From the NCBI RefSeq assembly GCF_946887195.1, contig NZ_CAMPKE010000003.1:62001-126000 (forward strand): 64,000 nt of DNA, read 5' to 3'. Under the pieces are notes generated by a model. That model made no database searches. It was given only the letters and a program-made list of their open reading frames with translations, and was not told where the DNA came from. Position 1 is the first letter of the stretch, and each line of letters starts with the position of its first letter. Source of the DNA: an uncultured Halomonas sp. GTDB lineage: Bacteria > Pseudomonadota > Gammaproteobacteria > Pseudomonadales > Halomonadaceae. Shown one piece after another: positions 57,939 to 64,000 of the stretch. Made by a program: the position numbers and the translations under genes.

Positions 57939-58418
57939 CTACCTATCGACAACACTGCGATAGCGATAAGCGAGATGTTCGTCTTTCTTCGGCCCGCTGA
58001 TGATCCAGTCGAGATCGAAACCGTCGTCGACGAACGTTAACTGTGCCCGGTAACGATCTTCGATGCACAGGTGCGCCTCGCGCGAGACGAGATCGGCTCG
58101 CTCGCCATCTTCAGCGGCGATCAGATCGAACAGCCAAACGGCGGCATCGGCGCCACGGCGTTCGTGCGACAAGCCAATATGCTCACCGCCCGGCGTCCAG
58201 CGAAAGACATTGCGAAACGGCACTGCAGTGGCGGAGGAGGATAAACGAAACTGCCCGGTTTCGCTGAACCGTACGCTGGCGTCGGCGCAGGTAACCACCG
58301 CGACCTCGCCATGGCCTTCGCCCGACCAGGCGCAGCGCGAGCCGCTGCCCGAGCGTGAGCTGAATTCGAGATGGCGAATGGTTGGCAGCAGCGCTTGCAG
58401 GCGTATAATCGCAGTCAA
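57939..58418 (-). CDS. DUF6314 family protein
   Basis: A 159-residue cytoplasmic protein of unknown function that fits the DUF6314 pattern: SGSRCAWSGEGHGEVAV, FRNVFRWTPGGEHIGLSHERRG, VWLFDLI, and HLCIEDRYRAQLTFVDDGFDLDWIISGPKKDEHLAYRYR. These suggest a lipocalin-like barrel. The 5' end overlaps the promoter of the divergent EamA gene, so the two may interfere. Confidence 0.75.
   Translation of the reverse strand: MTAIIRLQALLPTIRHLEFSSRSGSGSRCAWSGEGHGEVAVVTCADASVRFSETGQFRLSSSATAVPFRNVFRWTPGGEHIGLSHERRGADAAVWLFDLIAAEDGERADLVSREAHLCIEDRYRAQLTFVDDGFDLDWIISGPKKDEHLAYRYRSVVDR
58382..58409 (+). promoter_or_regulatory. Promoter of the EamA transporter gene
   Basis: -35 TTGGCA (58382-58387) and perfect -10 TATAAT (58404-58409), spaced 16 bp. 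The predicted start is near 58416, giving a leader of about 27 nt. It lies inside the 5' end of the DUF6314 coding region. Confidence 0.75.
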
Positions 58419-58442
58419 CTATTTGTTCCTCAAGAGTTAACT

Positions 58443-59342
58443 ATGGGCTATCTCATTGGTGTCACGGCCCTGTGGGCCTTCTCGTTCTCGCTGATCGGCG
58501 CTTATCTGGCCGGTCAGGTCGATAGCTATTTCGCGGTACTGGTGCGTATCGGCCTGGCCAGTTTGCTGTTTTTGCCGTTCCTGCGGCCTGCGGCGCTACC
58601 CAATCGCATGAAGCTGGCGCTGATGGCTGTCGGAGCGATTCAGTTGGGGCTGATGTACATCTTCTTCTATCAGTCCTTCCTGCTGCTGACGGTGCCCGAA
58701 GTACTGCTGTTTACCATTCTGACGCCGGTTTACGTCACGCTGATAGACGACATGCTCAGCGGCCGCTTCGCGCCATTCTACCTGCTCACGGCGGCGTTTG
58801 CGGTGCTCGGCGCAGCGGTGATTCGCTATGAAGGTGTCAATAGCGATTTCTGGCTGGGCTTTGCCGTCGTGCAGGGCGCCAATCTGTGCTTCGCGATCGG
58901 CCAGGTGGCTTACCGGCACCTCGCCAGGCGCTTGCCCGCCGAGTTGCCCCAACGCAGCCTATTCGGCTGGTTCTATCTCGGCGCGCTGGCGCTGGTGATC
59001 GTCGCCTTTGGGCTGTTCGGCTCCACCGACAAGCTACCCACCAGCGGCGTGCAATGGGGCGTATTGGGCTGGTTGGGTCTGGCGGCTTCGGGGCTTGGCT
59101 ACTTCCTGTGGAACAAGGGCGCGACCCGGGTCGACGCAGGCGCCTTGGCGATCATGAACAACGCACTGATTCCGGCGGGCCTGCTGGTCAATCTGCTGAT
59201 CTGGAACCGTGACGCCGACCTCTCGCGTCTGGTGCTGGGCGGGGCGATCATCGTCGCTGCGCTGCTGGTCAACGAAGGGTGGGCGAGATGGCGGTCCGCT
59301 AAAGGGGTGGCAGGGGAATCGCAAGCGGCCAGTCATCGCTGA
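58443..59342 (+). CDS. EamA family transporter (DMT superfamily)
   Basis: A 299-residue protein with about ten membrane helices in two EamA repeats. It is close to the carboxylate/amino acid/amine transporter subfamily, with VPEVLLFTILTPVYVTLIDD and FLWNKGATRVDAGALAIMNNALIPAGLLVNLLIW. It is probably an exporter of a metabolite or amino acid; the substrate cannot be told. The start at 58443 is preferred over an upstream frame. Its 3' end overlaps the convergent DUF1853 gene by 44 bp. Confidence 0.85.
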   Translation: MGYLIGVTALWAFSFSLIGAYLAGQVDSYFAVLVRIGLASLLFLPFLRPAALPNRMKLALMAVGAIQLGLMYIFFYQSFLLLTVPEVLLFTILTPVYVTLIDDMLSGRFAPFYLLTAAFAVLGAAVIRYEGVNSDFWLGFAVVQGANLCFAIGQVAYRHLARRLPAELPQRSLFGWFYLGALALVIVAFGLFGSTDKLPTSGVQWGVLGWLGLAASGLGYFLWNKGATRVDAGALAIMNNALIPAGLLVNLLIWNRDADLSRLVLGGAIIVAALLVNEGWARWRSAKGVAGESQAASHR

Positions 59343-60270
59343 CTATGAACAGCCGTTGCCAGTAGCCGTTGGCATGCTTGAGCACTAGCTGGCGTGGCGA
59401 GTGGCGGCTGGCGAAATGCTGCTCCAGGCCGGCGCTGAGTGTCGCAAGGCTCGCCAACCCGGCCTCGGGTGGCGGCGCCAACCAGTGCGGTTTATCGAGA
59501 AAGGCGCCGTGTGTATCAGCCTCGGCCTGTCGGCGAAAAGTCGGCCAGCGGCCCAGCGTCAGCCAAACGCCGAACGGCGCTTGCAGTGCGCTGTCGCGAG
59601 GCGGCGGTAACGGGGTATCGCGTGCCCAGGGCTGGAACAGTACGCCGAGCATGGCGAGGCGCTGACTCAGTGGCGGTATGCCATAGGCGAGCAGCGTGGC
59701 CGCCGACTCGGGGCGTGCGGCCAGCGGTAATTGGTGCGTCGTCGCGCGGTGGTGCTTGATCATTAGCGAATCGGCGCAGCCGGGGCCGATCCAGCGTGCC
59801 TGGCTGGCGCTGTCTTCGGGGCCATCGGGCAGGCCGAGATAGTACTTGATCGCCAGTTCGAGATGAATCGGTCGCGGATCGTGTCGGGTGACATACAGCA
59901 GATCGAGTTCGCCCAGGGTGCGCTTAGCGTCGCGAATGGTCAGGTTGTGAGCCAGCAGGCGCGTATTCGGCGCGTGGTCGAGCAGAAAATGCCACAGCGC
60001 TTCGTGATAGTGGCCAAGGCGGCCCTTGATACTCGCGCCAACCGTCGCTGCCAATCCTTGCGGGCTAGCCTCTATCTCGCTCAGCCAGGCGTTGCGCCGT
60101 TGTGGGTCGGCCAGGCCCAACTCATCGAGCGTCGGTCGCCCGGGGTAGGCTGTCGTCAGCAGATTCGGCGCATGCAGCAGCCAGGCGAGATCGCGTACCA
60201 GGGGATGGCGAAGCCGATGAAGATCGGCATCGAGCGCGGCGAAGCTGGGGTCGGGCATCGACGTGGTCAT
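59299..60270 (-). CDS. DUF1853 family protein
   Basis: A 323-residue cytoplasmic protein of unknown function. RTLGELDLLYVTRHDPRPIHLELAIKYYLGL is the family core and looks like a PD-(D/E)xK nuclease-type motif (E-x-D...E-x-A-x-K), so nuclease activity is possible. It overlaps the 3' end of the EamA gene and is divergent from nadK. Confidence 0.82.
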   Translation of the reverse strand: MTTSMPDPSFAALDADLHRLRHPLVRDLAWLLHAPNLLTTAYPGRPTLDELGLADPQRRNAWLSEIEASPQGLAATVGASIKGRLGHYHEALWHFLLDHAPNTRLLAHNLTIRDAKRTLGELDLLYVTRHDPRPIHLELAIKYYLGLPDGPEDSASQARWIGPGCADSLMIKHHRATTHQLPLAARPESAATLLAYGIPPLSQRLAMLGVLFQPWARDTPLPPPRDSALQAPFGVWLTLGRWPTFRRQAEADTHGAFLDKPHWLAPPPEAGLASLATLSAGLEQHFASRHSPRQLVLKHANGYWQRLFIVSDDWPLAIPLPPL

Positions 60271-60410
60271 CGAACATCCACTCGGCAGGGCATATGGCTG
60301 CCAGTCTGGGCGGGTCGGGGTGTGGATTCAATGCAGCGCTGCGGGCGTGTTTGCCCACCCCTTGCCGAGCCCGCATAATGGCGGCCCGCGACGTGGCTTG
60401 GGAGCGCCCC

Positions 60411-61292
60411 ATGAAACCCTTCAAGAGCATCGGTCTGATTGGCCGGATCGGCAGCGCCAAGGTGGTCGATACGCTCAGACGGCTGATTCGTTTTCTCAAT
60501 ACTCACGATTACCACGTCATTCTCGAAGATCGCACCGCCACGGTGCTGCTCGATCATGGCCAGCAGGAAGCGAGCCGCCGCTTGCTGGGCGAACTCTGCG
60601 ACCTGGTGATCGTCGTCGGTGGCGACGGCAGCATGCTCGGCGCGGCGCGAGCCTTGTGCAGCACCGGCACGCCGGTGCTGGGCATCAATCGGGGGCGGCT
60701 GGGCTTTCTCACCGATATCTCGCCGGACGAGCTCGAAGAGCGGGTCGGTGAGGTGTTGGCCGGCGATTTCATCAGTGAGGAGCGCTTTTTGCTGGATGCC
60801 GAGGTCTATCGTGAAGGCGCGCTGGTCGGCACCGCCGATGGTCTGAACGATGTGGTGATCCACCCTGGCAAGGCGGCGCGAATGATCGAGTTCGAGCTGT
60901 TCGTCAACGATCAGTTCGTTTACAGCCAGCGCTCGGATGGGCTGATCATTGCCACGCCGACCGGCTCGACCGCCTATGCGCTATCCGGCGGTGGGCCGAT
61001 CATCCACCCGGGACTCGAAGCGATTACGCTGGTGCCGATGTTTCCGCATACGCTATCGAGCCGGCCGATCGTCGTCGACGCCGCCAGCGAGATCAAGGTG
61101 CACATCGGCGAGGTCAACGAAGCCTACCCGCATATCAGTTGCGATGGTCAGACCCAGGTGGTCTCGAAGCCTGGCGATATGCTCTACGTGCGGCGCAAGC
61201 CTCAGCGGCTGACGCTGATTCATCCACGCGGCCACAATTATTACGAGATCTGTCGCAGCAAGTTGGGCTGGAGCAGCCGGCTGGGGGAATGA
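60411..61292 (+). CDS. nadK: NAD kinase
   Basis: Makes NADP from NAD with ATP or polyphosphate. The 293-residue protein has the GGDGSML catalytic motif, GINRGRLGFLTDI, and the conserved PTGSTAYALSGGGPI. The N-terminal start MKPFKSIGLIGR fits the family, so the long upstream frame is rejected. It is 1 nt from the phosphatase gene that follows, so the two are probably co-transcribed. Confidence 0.96.
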   Translation: MKPFKSIGLIGRIGSAKVVDTLRRLIRFLNTHDYHVILEDRTATVLLDHGQQEASRRLLGELCDLVIVVGGDGSMLGAARALCSTGTPVLGINRGRLGFLTDISPDELEERVGEVLAGDFISEERFLLDAEVYREGALVGTADGLNDVVIHPGKAARMIEFELFVNDQFVYSQRSDGLIIATPTGSTAYALSGGGPIIHPGLEAITLVPMFPHTLSSRPIVVDAASEIKVHIGEVNEAYPHISCDGQTQVVSKPGDMLYVRRKPQRLTLIHPRGHNYYEICRSKLGWSSRLGE

Positions 61293-61293
61293 C

Positions 61294-62298
61294 ATGAGCA
61301 TGACCGGCGACATCGATGGCTACGACCTGATCGGCGACATCCATGGCTGCGGCGCGACGCTTGCCGCGCTGCTCGAAAAGATGGGCTATCACCAGCGCGG
61401 TGGCGTTTATCGTCACCCGCGACGCAAGGTGATCTTTCTTGGCGATCTCATCGACCGCGGCCCACGCATTCGCCTCGCGGTGTCGATCGCCCGACGCATG
61501 GTCGAGGATGGCCAGGCCTATATCGTGATGGGCAATCACGAAGTCAACGCGCTCTCCTACAGCCGCAGATGCCGCGATGGCAGCGGTTGCGAGTGGCTGC
61601 GCGAGCATACGCCGCGCCACAATCGCATCGTTCAGGAAACCCTGGAGCAATACCGTGACCATCCGGCCGAATGGGAAGATACCCTGGCCTGGTTCATGGA
61701 GATTCCGCTGTGTCTGGAAATCGACGGCTTGCGTGTGGTGCACGCCTGCTGGGACGCGCCGCTGATCGAGCAGTTTCTGGCGCGGTATCCTGAGGGCCGC
61801 ATCGACGAGGATTTTCTCTATGACTCGGTGGAACCCGACAGTTTTGCCTTTCGCGTGCTCGAACGGCTGACCCGGGGCATTCACCTGCGTTTGCCCGAAA
61901 ACGTCGAAATCCACTCCGGCGATGGCTTTACCCGGCGTACCTTCCGCGCGCATTTCTGGGCCGAGTCGCCACGCACCTATGGCGATGTGGTCTTTCAGCC
62001 CGACAACCTGCCCGGCGATCTGGAACTGCGACCGCTCTCCGTCGAGGAGCATGCCAAGCTTCCCTATTACGCACCGAGCGAACCGCCGCTGTTTCTCGGC
62101 CACTACTGGTGCGAGGGCGTGCCGGCGCTGCCGGCACCCAACATCGCCTGCCTCGATTACAGTGCGGTCAAGTTCGGCCGTCTCGTCGCTTACCGCTGGG
62201 ATGGCGAGCAGACATTGAATGCCGATAAATTCACCTGGATTCGCGTGCCGCGCGACGAGCGAACTCGAGAAAAGCCTTGGGAAATCGATCTGGATTGA
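61294..62298 (+). CDS. Metallophosphoesterase, serine/threonine phosphatase-like
   Basis: A 334-residue calcineurin-type phosphoesterase with GDIHG near residue 15, GDLIDRGP near 50 and GNHE near 77; further metal ligands are probably H in VVHACW and the C-terminal FLGHYW. It resembles bacterial PrpA-type protein phosphatases, but substrate is unknown. GGGGGA lies before the ATG. It follows nadK by one base, and a terminator lies about 100 bp downstream. Confidence 0.85.
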   Translation: MSMTGDIDGYDLIGDIHGCGATLAALLEKMGYHQRGGVYRHPRRKVIFLGDLIDRGPRIRLAVSIARRMVEDGQAYIVMGNHEVNALSYSRRCRDGSGCEWLREHTPRHNRIVQETLEQYRDHPAEWEDTLAWFMEIPLCLEIDGLRVVHACWDAPLIEQFLARYPEGRIDEDFLYDSVEPDSFAFRVLERLTRGIHLRLPENVEIHSGDGFTRRTFRAHFWAESPRTYGDVVFQPDNLPGDLELRPLSVEEHAKLPYYAPSEPPLFLGHYWCEGVPALPAPNIACLDYSAVKFGRLVAYRWDGEQTLNADKFTWIRVPRDERTREKPWEIDLD

Positions 62299-62397
62299 GA
62301 TATTTACAATTTGTTACGTAATTTTATTCGGCGGTAGGAAACTTGTGCCGCTGGTTGCCATCAGAGTCTGTGTTCCCTTGAATGATCCCTTGCTCTT

Positions 62398-62429
62398 GTC
62401 CGGCGGCCCCCTCCGCCGGACTTTTCTTT
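62398..62429 (+). terminator. Terminator after the nadK-phosphatase pair
   Basis: A perfect 9-bp hairpin gtccggcgg/ccgccggac with loop ccccct followed by TTTTCTTT. Confidence 0.9.
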
Positions 62430-62501
62430 GTGCGATGCTTACCGGAAGATCACTTGCTGGGGCGGCTATCCCGGCATTACCGTCGGGATGAGGATTTACC
62501 C

Positions 62502-63383
62502 ATGCATAAAGTGCTGATGCTACCCCACGACGTCGATACGCGAGCGCTGCGCAAGGCGTTATGGGCGCAGCGTATCGGTCATCGCTTCACCGAGGAGGGC
62601 GATGCGCAGGTGCTATGGCTCGCCGACCCTCGCCAGCACGACGACATGATGCAAGTGATTGCTCACTGGCAACGTGGCGAGCCGATCCCCGCGACTAACG
62701 AAGGCTCCGCCTCGTCGCGGTCGTGGCGCCAGGGACCGCTCGCCGAAGCGCCGGTCGCGGCGGCATTGATCGGCTTGTGTGTGGTGGTATTCGGCCTGAT
62801 GGCGATCTTCGGCGATTTGATGATCGCCGCCCTGACCATTACCCCGATCGGCGTGGTCGGTAACAGCCTCAGCATCGGCACGCTTGGCGATACGTTAGCC
62901 TCTGGCCAATTGTGGCGGCTGGTATCGCCGGCGTTCCTGCACTTCGGCTGGATGCACCTGATCTTCAACATGCTGTGGTTATGGTATTTCGGTCGCCAGA
63001 TCGAGGCACTGCAGGGCTCGTTGCGGCTGCTGGGCGTGGTGATGCTCAGCGCACTGGTCTCGAACCTGGCCCAGTACGCCACCGGCACGGTGCTGTTCGG
63101 CGGCATGTCCGGCGTCGATTACGCGCTGCTCGGGTATGTCTGGCTGATGGCGCTGCGCGTGCCGAAGAGCGGTTTTTTCGTGCCGCAGATGCTGGTGGTC
63201 TTCATGCTCGGCTGGATGCTGTTCACCATGACCGATCTGGCCGAGCCGGTCGGCTTCGGCAACGTCGCCAACGAAGCGCATTTGGGAGGGCTGTTGGTGG
63301 GTCTGGCGATCGGTTGGATAGCCAGCAGTAGTGCCCGAAAAAAATCCGATACAGCAGGCCCAGAGGAGAGAGACGATGAGTGA
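62502..63383 (+). CDS. Rhomboid family intramembrane serine protease, GlpG-like
   Basis: An intramembrane protease of 293 residues. An N-terminal cytoplasmic domain of about 80 residues is followed by six membrane helices. The catalytic serine is in GMSGVDYALLGY and the histidine in NEAHLGG; HFGWMHLIFNMLWLWYFG carries the conserved H and N of helix 2. GAGGAT lies eight bases before the ATG at 62502. YeaC follows with an 8-base overlap. Confidence 0.9.
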   Translation: MHKVLMLPHDVDTRALRKALWAQRIGHRFTEEGDAQVLWLADPRQHDDMMQVIAHWQRGEPIPATNEGSASSRSWRQGPLAEAPVAAALIGLCVVVFGLMAIFGDLMIAALTITPIGVVGNSLSIGTLGDTLASGQLWRLVSPAFLHFGWMHLIFNMLWLWYFGRQIEALQGSLRLLGVVMLSALVSNLAQYATGTVLFGGMSGVDYALLGYVWLMALRVPKSGFFVPQMLVVFMLGWMLFTMTDLAEPVGFGNVANEAHLGGLLVGLAIGWIASSSARKKSDTAGPEERDDE

Positions 63384-63636
63384 AATGACGTTTGAGCGCA
63401 TGATCGAGCAGATGACGCCGACGATCTACGAGAGCCTCAAGCAGGCGGTACAGCTGCGCAAATGGCCCGATGGGCGTGTCCTCAGCGTTGCGCAGACCGA
63501 GCTGTGCCTGGAGGCGGTGATGCGCTACGAGATCGAGCACAAGGTGCCCGAGAACCAGCGCGTGGGCTATCTCGAAAGCCCCAACTGCGCCAGTGCCAAG
63601 CGCGATGAAGGAGACCGCATCACGTGGGTGAACTGA
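63376..63636 (+). CDS. YeaC family protein (DUF1315)
   Basis: An 86-residue conserved protein of unknown function, with [40 protein letters not shown] typical for YeaC. AGGAG lies upstream of the ATG at 63376. It overlaps both neighbours, so glpG-like, yeaC and the DUF2797 gene form one translationally coupled unit. Confidence 0.88.
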   Translation: MSEMTFERMIEQMTPTIYESLKQAVQLRKWPDGRVLSVAQTELCLEAVMRYEIEHKVPENQRVGYLESPNCASAKRDEGDRITWVN

Positions 63637-64000
63637 TCACGCCGCTGCGCGGTTGTCTGAACAAGATGGCCATCGAGCTCGACGCTGGCGGTACCGCCGC
63701 TCGCTATACGCTGCGTGCCGGCGAACACCGGCTCGATCTCAATGCGCGTCTCGGCCAATCGCTGCGCCTGACCCACACGGGGGCGATCGCCTGCGCCCAT
63801 TGCGGGCGCGCCACGCGCAAGAGCTTCGCCCAAGGCTACTGTTACCCCTGCTTCAAACGCCTGGCGCAGTGCGATACCTGCATCGTCAGGCCGGAGGTTT
63901 GCCATTTTCATGCCGGTACCTGTCGTGAGCCCGAGTGGGGCGAGCGTCACTGCTTCCAGCCGCACGTGGTCTATCTGGCCAACTCATCGGGGCTCAAGGT
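63624..64000 (+). CDS. DUF2797 family protein, cut by the right edge
   Basis: The N-terminal 125 residues of a DUF2797 protein. It starts at a GTG with GAAGGAG upstream and overlaps yeaC by 13 bases. Zinc-type cysteines are seen in [21 protein letters not shown] and [18 protein letters not shown]. The function is unknown. Full proteins of this family are about 270 residues, so roughly half is missing. Confidence 0.85.
   Translation, partial: MGELITPLRGCLNKMAIELDAGGTAARYTLRAGEHRLDLNARLGQSLRLTHTGAIACAHCGRATRKSFAQGYCYPCFKRLAQCDTCIVRPEVCHFHAGTCREPEWGERHCFQPHVVYLANSSGLK

Overview
The window is a typical high-GC gammaproteobacterial chromosome segment, most likely from the Halomonadaceae (Halomonas or a close relative). 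This is an inference from gene order and protein character: the order psd, rhdA, rsgA, orn, queG, nnr, tsaE, amiB, mutL, miaA, hfq, hflX, hflK, hflC, hisZ, purA matches the Pseudomonas/Halomonas arrangement. There is no rRNA, CRISPR array or prophage.

Layout. 1-3600: a PilZ/HD-GYP signalling protein cut by the left edge, an intracellular M4 (protealysin-type) peptidase overlapping an emfourin-like inhibitor gene, and a TIGR02647 protein. 3600-6450: elongation factor P with both of its lysylation enzymes (epmB, efp, epmA). 6460-24600: the conserved housekeeping block from psd to purA. 24760-30860: an Rrf2-type regulator with an IscR-like operator, followed by sufBCDS and sufT. 30930-34655: sanA, a helical unknown with a hairpin-presented ribosome binding site, rimK and rimB, and a DUF3549 gene. 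34960-37530: a cystine-type polar amino acid ABC transporter with a YqcC gene. 37600-38740: ompW and an orphan ybgE-like gene. 38810-44724: proline use (putP, putA, pruR-like AraC regulator). 44896-45750: two small proteins. 45928-48730: the unusual locus described below. 48960-49640: a CBS-domain protein and a short PMP3 gene. 49704-57857: a sigma54-dependent activator divergent from a complete glycerol ABC transporter operon (glpSTPQUV). 57939-64000: DUF6314, an EamA transporter, DUF1853, nadK, a metallophosphatase, a GlpG-like rhomboid, YeaC, and a DUF2797 gene cut by the right edge.

The standout is at 46072-48730, read on the minus strand. A tRNA-Gly(CCC) gene with its own promoter is split in the 3' side of its anticodon stem by a 2.58-kb group II intron. 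The intron has a GUGCG start, a 34-nt domain V with a GAGA tetraloop, domain VI ending in AC, EBS1 and EBS2 each matching the exon by 6 of 6, and an RT-maturase-HNH protein. Joining the exons restores a perfect 76-nt tRNA. Inside the intron, just ahead of the maturase gene, sits a second complete tRNA-Gly(CCC) whose anticodon stem differs from the intron's target. The 3' end of this internal tRNA can pair with the maturase ribosome binding site. Downstream of the split tRNA are two exact 72-bp tandem repeats, each carrying the last 18 nt of the tRNA. The element looks like a mobile intron that attacks a tRNA gene while bringing a target-resistant isoacceptor with it.

Other unexplained structure includes two copies of a palindromic intergenic element (after efp and after sufB), and a candidate sigma54 promoter with upstream activator half-sites in front of glpS.
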